From Blastocrithidia nonstop (taxonomy: Eukaryota; Euglenozoa; Kinetoplastea; Trypanosomatida; Trypanosomatidae): DNA of 64,000 nucleotides. The notes below the pieces were generated by a model that worked only from the letters and a program-made list of their open reading frames with translations, had not been told where the DNA came from and ran no database searches. Where the stretch lies: positions 620,001 to 684,000 of the forward strand of contig JAQOTN010000041.1 of the NCBI GenBank assembly GCA_028554745.1, written 5' to 3'. The translations under genes were made by a program, and so were the position numbers. Of the stretch, positions 12,901 through 25,319 are shown piece by piece. Numbering within the stretch: the first letter of the stretch is position 1; every line of letters begins with the position of its first letter.

Positions 12901-15900
12901 TTCACTGTTTGTACTATTGCAATTATTACTATCAACAACACTACGTGCAATAAGATTATTAGCCTATCGCTCATCATGTGCACCTAATGCTTTTTCGTTT
13001 TTCATGTCACGTTTTTGCACCTACTTACATACACATTCCTTCTTACCTTTACTGTAGTTGATGTTGTAAAAGTCTTGAGCTTCGCGATAGTTATGTGTGT
13101 TAGGTACACATTATTATAGGTGGGACAGCTTGCTATTTTTATGTGTATTGTCATGCTTAGTACATTCTTATAATTTGGCACAAATGTCATCGATAAGTGA
13201 GCTAACAAATTCAATAGTAGATTAGCTTTTCTTTGTATTTTGAGTATGTACGTCAATGCCACTTTGATTGTTGTTGTTGTTGCTCTTATCACATTAACTC
13301 TGATTGTCTTTGCTTGATGCACTGTTGTTATCTGCAGCCGAGTACATCATCTCACCTGTTAAACCGTATTTGCCATCAATCACAGCCACACCACAAGGTA
13401 AAAACGATACATCACGATAACATAACGTTTGTCTAAATTAATTTATAACACGTTGTTTGATTTGTGTTGCACACATCTCATTTTCACTATTACAATTCTA
13501 TTATTTTTTCTTGTTGTGCTTATCCTTGTGATTGCCATTCTCGATTGTATTGATCATAGTTAAGTTAATTGGTAATGGAAAGTACAAATGAACGATGGAT
13601 TTGTAGTATAGAGGAGATTATGTCGCAGATAAACTATTTTGCACCGCACTTGCCAAAGAAGTTAGTTTGTTTTTTTATTCAGTGTTCTTCTCTTCATTTG
13701 ATTCACCTATTGTACATTTGGCGTCATCTACTTGTTGAGTGCCGTCATCCTCATCATCATTATCATCATTGTCGTCATCATCACACATATTAGACTCATT
13801 TGTCCTTCACTTTTGATTATTCGTATTCATACTTGCCGCAGCAGTAGCAGTACAAGTTGAGTTATAGCTGCCGTTTTTATTGTACGTACTAGCAGAGGTG
13901 ATTAACATTGCCGAGTCCTTTTGAGAAATGCCATCGTTCTACGCGAGACAGTAAATAGCCTCATCTGTGCACTATACCGTAAACGTTTCTCCGTCTATGC
14001 TCGTCTAGACAATAACATCTACCACAAAGACAATCTGTGAAATTGGCAACGTAGATGAACCATTAGTAACGGTAGTATCAGGCTTCTTCTTCTTCTTGAG
14101 TTGCTTGAGCGCACTTGCAAAGATAAGCTGAGCAGAATACTACATCGCATCATTGTCAACATTAATGTAGGTAAAGTTTTTCTTCAGCTGATGATGATGC
14201 GCTAACGAAAATTATTAGGACCTGTACGAGTTGATACACACACGTAGGCGATGTGCTGGTCTGTGCAAACTCACTTCGTGCTACATTAACATTTTGTTAT
14301 TTTTATTGACTGTGGTGATATCACTATCATTATCATGTTTCTTCACATTCATATTAGCAGCACGATGTTGATTGTTTTACAAGTAGCGAACCGTGACGGT
14401 AAGTTAACGTTTGTAAACTTCGTCCTCATTACGAGGAGGGTCAAACCAGATCATGCCATCAGTACGTTTGCGTTTATCCGCGTAAACATTAAAATTTATT
14501 AGTGCATCTGAAGCTGATGTGGTTGTAAGCTATTGCACGTTTGCCTATGACAAGATAGCATCTTCTTGTGACTTGACTTTATTGTAACTGTGATTATGAC
14601 TTACAATTTATGTTCATTCTGACTATGACATGACAACCATCATTTACAACACAAGAAAGTGGGTTAATATGTGCCTTTATGCAATTGTACTTTTATTAGT
14701 GTCAATAATATTAGTGTTCTTATTTTACATAGAAGGTATTTGTTGTTGATCATGTTGCAACTACCTTTATTGTTGTTATCCTCAATCATTTGCATTTTTT
14801 ATGTTTTTTTGTTTTGCATCGTGTACACTAAATAAATCAATCTTGTTAGTATACCCATGTAGTAAACTACGTGTATTTGCCAACTCATGTAATGTAATCA
14901 GTGTACGTAATGGTCGATAGACATAACAGATCGGTTACTGTGTAGGATCATGATGAATGTCACCACATCACATGTAGTGCTATCAGGTAAAGGATAAAAG
15001 TCCTCTATTTGTGATGCTGGTGTAGTTACTATCAATGTTACTATTACTGTTACCATTACTTTGGTAACTCAATTATTACCCATTTACACGTAATTTATTT
15101 TGCTTATACTATGCATTACTACTCATTTTAGCCATTTTATCGTATTACAATAAGTTTTATTTTTATTTTTTGATTTGCGACATGGCAGATCGACACCACA
15201 GTACACCATTAAACGATGCCAACTGAACTGCCAATGCTAGTAAAATGGATGAAGTACATAGTTTTCATTTGGTACACATTTAGCTTGCAATAACATTTGC
15301 CAATTGATTAAACTATTTGTCATCGCATTATACTGCATTGCTTACTAGTGGGTTGTCACCACTTTTCATAGTATCAGTTATTTTTTCTTTATTAGCACTC
15401 TGCATATTGTTAATGTAAATTCATTATTGCTACACTTGCTCACTAATCAGTTGACACAGATTCAAGAAATTAATGGAACGTGGTGCGTTGGGGTCAATCG
15501 ATCGTCGTACGTAGCCTCATTTATTGCCTATTAGCATGGCACCTACATCGCACTTCTCTACTTCGATATTATTACTGTTAGTGTTGCTGTCAAGGCTATC
15601 ACAAATGTCATAAGCATCATCGTGGTAGTAATAGCCATAATAACAATAATTATAATGTGTACTAGGGCACGAGCTTATTTGATTGTGCTTATTATTTACC
15701 TAAGACGATGATGATGATGAAGGTTATTACTTTGTAAGAGATTGCTTGTGGTGATATTGCTTTGGGCGAATGACATACGCCGTAGCTCGCACATGTGCCA
15801 GTTGTTCATATTGTATTGTCTGCGTGTTCAAGGCCACATCTCGGTCATGATGACCAACACTGTGAATGTACACACACATTTGCCGTCCAGTAAGTTACTG

Positions 15901-16292
15901 TTGAGCTCAACGTAGTGCCGCATGCCCAGTCTGTGTGTTCTCGTCATAACACGTCACAGACATGAGCACTAACAGAGAGGGTAAATATTACAAGGTGATG
16001 TTTTGTTGGTGTGACTGTGACCTTTGTGAACGTGTTGTGTCTATTGACAATCATGTAACCCGGTAAACATCTCCACGCAAGACTTCGCGTACTTGACAGG
16101 TAGCCTTTACACAGAATTACAAACTACGCTCTCGCATGTACAACTACGTCAAATGTGTTGCAACCAATTTATTTTATAGTTGTGTGTTCTAGTACATTGG
16201 CGTTGTCTTTGCATTGTGTACAGCCTAGCGTGTAAGTGATAGCTGTGAAATTGCCTATTTTGATGGCAATGAAGACGAGGAGGAAAAAGAAG

Positions 16293-16323
<31 letters not shown>

Positions 16324-16911
16324 TTGTGCACCTTTGACCTCTGCATTAATTAATTATTACATACGTATTGCACTTGGTCTAATGATAGATGCTGCACCAC
16401 ACTTTAGTAACTCCTACTGTAAAGACACTCATTCAAATTAACATTTATGTTATTGACTTATAGGTTTGTTTGCTTGCTGTATTACTTAGGCCTAGTATGA
16501 GTTTTACAACACAGTTTACTGCAACTTTTCACCTTCTGCGCGTTTGCGGGAAAAGATAACATCGCCGTAGCCCTCGGTAGGAAAATTATGATAGTGATCT
16601 TGTCGTAAAAATTTATGCTTTGACTGTTTATTAATGTATGACAGCAATGACAGTACACACTTGTTCAGACGAATGTTATGAATACCGCGTGGAATGTTTA
16701 CTGAGGACAGTTCGAAACTGACTTTACCGTGATACTATGGCACCGTCACCACAAAGACGTTCATGGCAATTCATGTAATATGAGAAATACGCACAAGAAC
16801 ATCGTCTTGCTTCCACCGTGGTACAAGCACAATACTCTTCGTTTCGCTATCAGCATTGTCATTATCAATGCCATAATTACACAACCTTTTGTCTTGAGCT
16901 TACGCAAGCAT
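9940..16911 (-). CDS. Giant protein of unknown function
   Basis: One uninterrupted frame of about 2,323 residues when UGA is Trp and UAR is Glu. Start Met at 16909-16911 (MLAEAQDKRL); end at TAA 9940-9942 followed by a second TAA. No family was recognised. Ordered, hydrophobic-patterned blocks alternate with Asn-, Asp- and Ser-rich inserts, including an 11-Ser run at 16288-16322. Blocks that look folded include KHKFLRQDHYHNFPTEGYGD near the start, QEPICYVYRPLRTLITLHEL, DGMIWFDPPRNEDEVYKREL, DVSFLPCGVAVIDGKYGLTG, GGGPKLFRRVVEG, LFLGKGKTSMNVALANAI (a Gly-Lys-rich loop that is not a full Walker A), and a C-terminal block PRRALRFQLAFISPILRNIV. No membrane segment or signal peptide seen. The absence of an AT-rich gap argues for a single gene, but a UAA inside could separate two. 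Confidence 0.7.
16288..16322. repeat. GAA triplet repeat inside the giant gene
   Basis: About 11 GAA units; on the minus strand these are TCT codons and give a Ser run in the giant protein. Confidence 0.9.
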
Positions 16912-17595
16912 CGCACTGTGTCAAATAAATATCTTATAAGTTTTGTTTTGTTAATTTTTGTTTACGTTCTCAGAAAATTAAAAATAATTAAGTAAATAAA
17001 TAAAGAAAATAATAAATGTTAGCGCAGTTTTGTTAATAATTGTAAATATAAGTGAACATCTCGACTATATTTTATCGAATTTTGCACTCTTGTGAACATG
17101 CATTCATTGTCATTTAATAGTAAAACAATATTGAATAATTATATATTATTGTCTTATTAGATAAATGTACATTTCACATAAAGTAGTGAATAAAAATTAA
17201 TTTAAAAAAGCAATAATATTGAATTTATGTAGCAAGTAAAAAAATAATGTAAGTCGCATAGTGACGTGTAAGTACAATAGCAAAAACATAATTTTACATC
17301 GGTTACAAAATACAATAAATGTACATAACAAAACTAAACATGTGTGTGTGTTCTACGCACTATAGTAATAAAAACTTATGTATAAATGTGTGTTAGTGTG
17401 TGAAGTGTAAATTATTTGTTGATGAAATAATATTTATTAGCGCCATTATAAAATATGAAGAAGGGGAAATAACAGGGAAAGTAAAAGGTAGAAAAATTTG
17501 ACATGTAGAGCGATGTTGTAAATGATTATTGTTACAAAAATAATATTAATATATTATTAAATATTCCTTATTATTCTACTTGTACTAATTCATGT
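16912..17595. other. Intergenic spacer
   Basis: AT-rich spacer of about 680 bases upstream of the giant gene, with many short A runs. No gene seen. Confidence 0.4.
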
Positions 17596-20500
17596 TTACA
17601 AGTTGAGTAATGTACATGTTTCTTTTCACTACATTTCATCAAGCTTTTGTCGTGCATCTCTAAACGCTTGGACTTGATGTAAGAGCAACTTGGTCATCAA
17701 AACCGTCTCAGCATCCAGTACGTTTGCACTATTGTCAACTTTTTGATCAGCACTGCAGTCCAGTACATCAGGGCTAGTTGTGTACGGAAGTAAAGATGTT
17801 TGCAATATTGCAATTGCGGCATCGAGATTATTTTGTTGAATTTGTTGCTATGCTTCTGTTAAGGACATAAAGCTCTTACCAAGTTCTGCCTTTCGCGCCA
17901 GCATCAAATGTCATTCTTCATCCTCCTTGTATGGTATGTAGTTAATAAAATCATAACACACTGCACAAGACATTTGATTACTCATGGTGTCCCTAAAAGA
18001 AATGTTGTTATTGTTATTACAACTGTTTACACCAAGAACACCGCTAAAGGTGTGTACGTTGTTTAACATGCCACCTTCTCACGAAAATTGTCACTTGCTA
18101 GCAACTGGACAACAAACTAATCCACATGGCCTACACAGCACCAATTGAGCTGCATTGTGGGCAGCACGCGAGTCCAGCAAGATGCCATGAAATGATGATG
18201 AACAGCTCTACATACTGGCAACGTTATTACTTCTTTTATTAATATTATTAGCAGTGGTTATGTTGGGATTACATGTAGCAGAAGAAATACTCTACTGTGA
18301 GGATACTAACAATGGCTGTAACGTGGCTTGTTTCTAATGTGAACTGCATGCAAACTCTTCACTCAGACGGTGTGCGTAAATGGTAAATCCATGTTCTAAT
18401 AGTTGTGCACCAATGGCATGTTGATAAACATTGAAAAAATGAATAGACCGTGTCAAACAAATTACTTTGTTATTTCTGTTACGTATACTGTGCATAAAAC
18501 TCGAGCCAAGAAGACTGGTGTCAACGGATAAGTTAATCATGCTACTATTACTGTTGTTACTGTTGTATATGATGCCAAGACCACCTCCACTATTACTGTT
18601 ACTACTCACTCCCGTACTAGCATTAATGCTATTATAAATAGCTGCGGCATTGCCTAAACTACTGGGCTGCTACAAACACGCCAGTACAGTTTGTGGTGAG
18701 TGCACGATAGCAGCTACGAGGCGATATGATAGAAATGGATTATTGTTATTCTTGTTGTTAGCATTATCTAAATTTACCGAGTTGAAATAATTGACAAACT
18801 ACGTAGCCATTTGTAGTGCGAGCAAGATAGGATCCGATGCAAAGGGCTGAATGCCTCAGATCAGACACAGTGCATCTTCGTATGCGGTCAGAGTGTATGT
18901 GATGCGTTCAGGACTAACTTTACTCTACGAGCGTAATGAAAATAAACGTCTACTTGGTTTACTAGAACGCTTACGTGCATTTTTATTATTATTGTTATTG
19001 ATATCATTTTCATTCTCATCACTCAGACGCTTCTCAATCGCATACAATGCGCGTAACAAAGCATCAAATCCTGCGAACTCATTATGCTCGTTTGTATGCA
19101 TCGCCATTCTATTATTACTTTCATTACCTTTATTATTATTATAATTATTTTTAGGGTTAACGGCAGTAGTGTTGTGTACACGTGCCATATTACCACCTGT
19201 AACATGTTCCGTAGTGTCAAATAACTCGGTAGCTACATTCGACAGGTTATTATTTGACTGTACGACTTTGACTGGTCGATAGGCCAGGTAAAGCATGGTT
19301 AAATTACGCGTTTGCACCAATGACGGAAATGGCGATGGAGATGGTGGTAGTGGCAATGGTAAAGACAACTTTACCGAGGATGTTGGCAGTGCTGGGTAAG
19401 GTGACATTGATGGAGTAAAACTTGCAATATGTGAGTTGGCGGATTTCAATTAAGCAAAATCACCTTGTTTGGCTTATAAGAACGAGGTCATTACACTGTA
19501 ATCATAAAGCATGCTCTACTGCTATGAGGAGCGTTTAACAAGATTGTATTTGAGCAGTGGTGAAATACTTCGCTCATTGCTTGACAAACGATTAACCTTG
19601 TCCACTCTAGGTGCATTACCGGTTGATAGCATAACAGCATTATGTGTATTGGCATTAAACTATTTTGAATTACTAAGAATAGAGCCTCGTATTGGAAGTA
19701 TGGTGTTATGCCGCTTGTGCTCGTGTGCTACCTCAGGATAAGATTACATGGCATGTATTGAAAAGGACTGTCGCACCACACTTGACATAGAGCTGTAGTG
19801 ATCATCTAAGGTCATGGAAGACAGGGCATCTTACGAGATAGTAACATTGTCACCAGCAATAAGACTGACGTTGTTGAGAGTGAAATGGTGGTCTGGATTA
19901 CTTGCAGTCAGTTGATTAAGTTTATGATCATTAGCATCGGTAATATGATGTGCTTGCTACGGTGATATAGATTATCTATAAATATTATTATTTCCCTACT
20001 TTTGCTTAGTTTGCTATGAGCGTGGCATTGATGCATTTGCTTTGAGTTTACTTTTATCATATTGAGCGTCATGTGTGCCTTAACGTCTTGTTGTTGCTGC
20101 TGCTGCTGCTACATTAGGCAACTGAGTATTTTGAGATTGCAATGAATATCAAGGACGTGTAGTCAATGAAAGTGGTAATTTACTATGAATAGCAATCTAC
20201 GATTGTCGTGGCGTCTGTCATGGTTACTTGTACGCGGATTATGCGGTTGTAATAGATCGCGACATGATCGATTATGGTATTCGTTGTGCATTACGGTACA
20301 GCACCTCGTACGATGACGTCACAAGTGTTAAAACGGCCAATGACATGGCAAAGAACAAACACACTGGCGATAATGAGCTAATAATGAAGAGTTACTTGCT
20401 ATGAGGATGATATAAGAGCACCGTTTACAGCCCAGCCTAGCAATTGAGGTTTACCGCGTGATTTAATGCTTTCTCCGCATGACTGTTGTACAGAGCAAAC

Positions 20501-21079
20501 GATGATGAGCTTTGATAATAGGTGTACTAGGGCACATAAAGCGACACCGCTGGTCATTGTGCGGTTGAGAGCACCACCACCGCGGCAATGTACACGCACA
20601 AGGATATGATAAAGACAATAGACGTGGTGTAGCCATTGAGCACAATTTGCAACATCTTGTCATGAAAGTTAAGAAAGGACTCGACACGTGCCAGATATGA
20701 CAGATCATGTAATTTTTGATTTTCTTGTAAATGACAGTTATCGTTACACATTTCTGACTGGTTAATATTATAATTATTAGTTTTAATAGTGTTACTTTTA
20801 TTGTTATGTGCCTTACAGTGTAAACGGTAAAGCTATTTACGCGCTTGTAGATAAACCGCCTGTAATGGAATAAAATTTGCTCATAACGGTTGCACAAAAA
20901 ATGCAGCTAGAGCGGTGCTAATGCTGCATGTGTCGTACGAGATGTAAAACGAACTTACTCAGAGAAGCAATGACAGAAATAACAGAATGTACAACATAAC
21001 TGTACGAATAATTAGTGTTTGTGTGATAATCTAATTATATTTATTTTACTTCGAAAGTTTGTGGATGTTTCTATTGTCG

Positions 21080-21131
<52 letters not shown>

Positions 21132-22683
21132 CGTCTTAATATTAATGATACTAGTCTTTATTGTTATAATTTTTTAGTGGTGTTGTTGCTAATAATGATG
21201 ATGAAGATGGAATTAACGGGTTTAGTGTCAACTTTATGTGCTTTTCATTTTAGTTGATGAAATCATTTACTCGTTTAGAATAATTACCATCATTACAATT
21301 TAACTTGGTTATTGCGTTCTGCTCTACTAAGTCGATGTTACTTACATCTTCTGCTTATTGCGTTTTCGTGTGTTAAATATTTGCAATGCTATTACCAGCA
21401 TCTACTTTAGTATATTTAGCATTACTTGTCACACATTCCGGACTATTACTTGAGCCTGCAATCAGGTCAAGCAGCTACATCTTAGGACTGTTCTATGCAT
21501 TTAGTAAACTTTGTTCGTCAAACACACTTGTCAACTACTTCAGTGCGTGTTAATTACCCGATTACTTCTCAATCACATCAGTATTCATCTTTACAGTTGG
21601 CAATGTGTTCATTGTCACTTTGCAATTGTTGACGTCTACACCATCAATTTCGTCTGATTGTGATGTATTCACTTTAGCATATTACTTTGCTTAACATTCA
21701 TTTATATTGTCTACCATGTCAAACACGTTATTCTATTCATCTTTAGCTAACGTACTCTATTCATGTCCATTTATTGTGTTTGATTAGTAATTAATTTATG
21801 GATGTTACTTCTAGCACAATGATGATTATATCAATAGTTACTGTCGCCTTTTTTGTTGTTATTGCTATTGTTGATAGCAGTTGTAGAACACCTGTGTACG
21901 TGCTGGAAAAAAGGCAACATTTTATGTGATACCATCGGTTTGACTGTTTGCCTTTGAATCCGATGGTACGGTGAAAGGCAAAGAGTTAGTTGAGCAAGCA
22001 AATGAGTTTTGCACAAACGTAAACGGATGCACACTATGACCACTATGAGTTGCTCTTACTGTTTACTTCTAATCATCTTTTTTTGAATTGTGTGTTAGAC
22101 TCAACTGAAGTTATTACTATGTATTATTATCATTAGTATGTTTTATAACATCAATGTCACCGTTATTGACTATGTTATTTGACTTATCCTCATTTTAGTT
22201 ATTGGCACTTGTACAAGTTCTACTATTTATATCTTCTTTATTTCTCTCTTGTGCGTTTTGCTAAGTATTTACATCCACGTCTTTTTCTTTTTGGAAACTA
22301 GAATGATTTGCACAAATTTAGGTTTAACAATTTTCCGTCTTATCACTGCAAGTCACGTTAGCTTTGTCAGTTGTAACAATGCTATTAGAATGAGCATTAC
22401 TTGTATTTGTACGAATAACAGGTTTTGATGTTTGAGAAATTTGTTAGAGCAAACAATTGCGCTTCTCCACTTTTTAGTACTTTACAATTACGATGACAGC
22501 AAAATCAAGTAAAAGTCAAATACATATAAATACCGTGGTAAAAATAGACAGTGCAAAGGATGTCTTGTATATTCGTTAGTGCCCACTCGTGCAAAGCACA
22601 ACAGATAACACACAATAATAGACTAATGCAGACAGACGAGAAAGTCAACGCACAAGGGCAAGATGCTGAGTTGCTAGCATCAT
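17596..22683 (-). CDS. Large six-TM protein with Cys-rich C-terminus
   Basis: About 1,695 residues read as one frame. TM1 (18-32) and TM2 (43-67, ending LLLDFAVIVIVKY) are followed by a polar loop of about 490 residues ending in 17 Asn, then TM3 (about 563-581, MLYILLFLSLLLWVSSFYIS), TM4 (586-608), TM5 (683-707, VFIISLCVYIAAVVVL) and TM6 (764-790). The long tail is Ser/Asn-rich. Near its end are CRPCGLVCCP and MSCAVCYDF, possible metal-binding pairs, then a helical stretch EEWHLMLARKAELGKSF. Function unknown; the TM layout recalls a receptor. An in-frame TAA at 21046-21048 lies 48 bases above the Met at 20995-20997: either it is Glu and this is one protein, or it ends a 545-residue gene (21046-22683) before a second one (17596-20997). 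I favour one gene because the frame is shared and the gap would be very short. Start MM at 22678-22683. Confidence 0.62.
21079..21129. repeat. GTT triplet repeat, 17 units
   Basis: Perfect GTT repeat. On the minus strand it is in frame and gives 17 Asn (AAC) just before TM3 of the large membrane protein. It is likely to vary in length between strains. Confidence 0.92.
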
Positions 22684-23292
22684 GACAAGAAAAATGTGTT
22701 ACGTCAATGAACAAAAACAAAAGAACAAGAAAAAGCTAACCTTCTTGAAAACAATTATACGAACGAAATCAATGAAGACGATAAGAAAGCATAAAGTTGT
22801 ATAATTAAAAAACATAATAAAGAAAATAATTGTAGCAATCGAAAGTTTTAATGAAATAAAAACCTACAAACGATCAAGTAAACAAATACACATACAAACA
22901 TTTGCACAAATAAAGAATAATATATACTTGAACTGAAACTTCTATGCGTGCATCATCAAAACTATAAAAAAAAAAAAAAATACAACATCAGTAAAATATC
23001 ATTTTTCTCGGGGTGTGTGTCTAGTTTGTGTCGTGTAATAATGTAAATTAGTACACAATGAACAAAACAAAAATGTTGATCGCACTTTTGCATAATCTAG
23101 TACGCATTAATTATAGAGTTGATTGCAAACAAATCATTTACAACAATAAAACAAATTGTAATATATAAGTTAATGTTTTTTAACAACAATATAATAAATT
23201 ACTAAAAAGAAAAAAAATAGATGGCAATATGTACACAGAGATAAGTAATCAAATAAACTATATAAATTCTGTTATTATTTGCAAAATACTGC
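22684..23292. other. Intergenic spacer
   Basis: AT-rich spacer with an A run near 22967-22980. No gene seen. Confidence 0.4.
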
Positions 23293-23295
23293 TTA

Positions 23296-23973
23296 TTATT
23301 TAACGTCATTTATTTCTACAGTTTCTACCTCAATTTCGTTTTCACTTACACATTGATGCTCTCTGTTCAATGTGTCATTCTCTTTTTCGGTGGAAGTGCC
23401 GGCCTCTACTTTGTCTACATCCTACACAAACTGCACCTACATTGCCCCTTCCGTGTCGTAATTTTCTACGGTTTCTTTGGGTAGACTAATGTCATCGGCT
23501 TCAAGCTGCGTCTATGTAAAATCTTTGTGTACTTTGCCCGTTTACAAATCGCACATCACCTGCGCGGCTCGAGCCACTTTTTTACCTTTCTCATTCTAAC
23601 CTAACCCAAATGCCATCATACCCATTTTACCATGAGGGCCACTTTTCATCAAATCTTGTAAGTTGTTTCCTTGCATGAATGAGCTAATGCTTTACTGCAT
23701 TTCGGGTGTCATCGCAGTGCGTACACGCTACTGCATCTGTGATAGCAGACTATTGTCGATAAATGGTAATCCACCGGTGAAGTTACCATCAAAGTACTAG
23801 GATAGTTTTTATGATTGCTACAAGGACGATGAAGATGATGGTGATGAAGATGAAGAAAAATTAGCACTATTATTGTTTTTGTTGCTACTGCCACTTTGAG
23901 TTGAGTACAAACGTGCAGAAACGTTGCAAACAAGTTGCATTGGTGGCAAACATCTTGTCAATAAACGTAGCAT
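23296..23973 (-). CDS. Small mitochondrial protein, function unknown
   Basis: 225 residues. The N-terminus MLRLLTRCLPPMQLVCNV, then SARLYSTQS, is rich in Arg, Leu and Ser and without acid, a clear mitochondrial targeting sequence. After a Ser/Asn linker the body is well ordered: LSEYFDGNFTGGLPFIDNSL, SQMQERVRTAMTPEMQESIS, SFMQGNNLQDLMKSGPHGK, MGMMAFGLGENEKGKKVARA, AQVMCDLETGKVHKDFTETQ, LEADDISLPKETVENYDTEG, then an acidic tail. Several Glu are TAG or TAA. I do not recognise the family; the good internal order suggests a conserved kinetoplastid mitochondrial protein. It ends in tandem TAA codons (23296-23298 and 23293-23295). Confidence 0.8.
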
Positions 23974-25316
23974 TTTGTGCTAGTAAAAATAATATAAATT
24001 TCAAAATTAACGAAAAAAAATATAATTTAAAAATTAACACAGTATTAGTGCTCTTTATGCTTGTCTTTGTGAATTACTATAAATTTATTTTTCCAGCAAA
24101 TAACGCTACGCTGAAAACAGTAGAATTGCAAGCAAAGTATAAGAAAATCAATAGTTGTTGAAGTAAATTGTTAAATAGATTTGAAAGAGTGGAAAAAAAA
24201 ATTTATGTTCCGGTAAAAAGTTTAATGTAACTACACATTTTGCAATTAGTTAATAAAGATGAAATTATTAGTGTGGGCATGTCAAGTTATAGCTGATTGT
24301 ATGTGAGAGTGTGCAATAAGTACGCGTACGTGTGTTGTTAGTAATTAGTTTATTTTGTAAATACGCGCAAATAGAAGGTTGCAACTTCACCGACATAAAG
24401 CTATGCACGTATAAAAGTAAGTATTGCAATATTGTCTGCTAATGCGAGAATGAACTATGGAAGCACAAAGATTGATTAATTGCTGAAAAAGCAACTACAT
24501 TTTCTTTTTTGTCTAAAATTCGAAAGCGAAAAAAAGTAAATACTTGCCAATGAATGAGAAACAAGACATCAAAGACAAGAAAAATATAAAATACAGTTGC
24601 TCTTACGTTAATTTAATATTTTCTAGTCAATACAGAAAATCGGGTGAAAAAACATCAAACCTATGTTACATGCAAACTAAATGTTTCAAAATATTTATAA
24701 AGTAATACTTCTATGCATGAAAGTCAAAAATACAATATATAAATGTGTTGAAACTTTTTTATAATGGAAAAAAAAGTATATATCATATGAAATATAGTAA
24801 AATGATTGAATATATCATTATTTTTTTGTGAACCAACGTGAATGTATGACAAGCAACAATGAGTTGTCCTCGTGCAACAAACATATTCTAGAAATCATGC
24901 AAAGTGGCACAAATAAAATTACTATTATAACAATAATTTATTTGTTTCATGATAAACATAAACTGTCTACACCAAAAAAAGTGAACAAAATAATAGAATA
25001 GAATAATCTACACTTGACGACGCATGTAATCTTTAGCTGCATATAAACATACAACTTTGTAGAAATTATGTACCCATCACTAATTATACTAATTGCATTT
25101 GCATATGCAACACATTATGCAAGGTTATTTAAAAGATAAAGGAAAAATAATTGATGTAACGAAATAATAATTACAAATTAAAGTTTTTGATGTATAAATC
25201 TCACCGGAAGGAAAGAAAAGAGAGAGAGTGTGTGTGCGTAGGAATGTATGAATGTCAAAGAAAGAAAGAAATGCTAGTAGAATTGTTTTTTTTGTGTGTG
25301 TAAGTATTTACATTAA
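23974..25316. other. Long intergenic spacer
   Basis: About 1.3 kb, very AT-rich, no gene seen. It holds the 5' flank of the small mitochondrial gene and the 3' flank of the DHHC gene. Confidence 0.4.
25205..25232 (-). promoter_or_regulatory. Polypyrimidine tract, candidate trans-splice signal
   Basis: A purine run on the plus strand is a C/T tract on the coding strand, followed by an AG (plus-strand ct near 25202). This is the expected form of a spliced-leader acceptor for the gene at 23296-23973, though about 1.2 kb from its Met. Confidence 0.35.
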
Positions 25317-25319
25317 TTA

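Noticed and set aside
21079-21129. GTT repeat as a CRISPR-like or structural repeat array
   Set aside because: A simple triplet repeat in frame, coding 17 Asn; no spacers.
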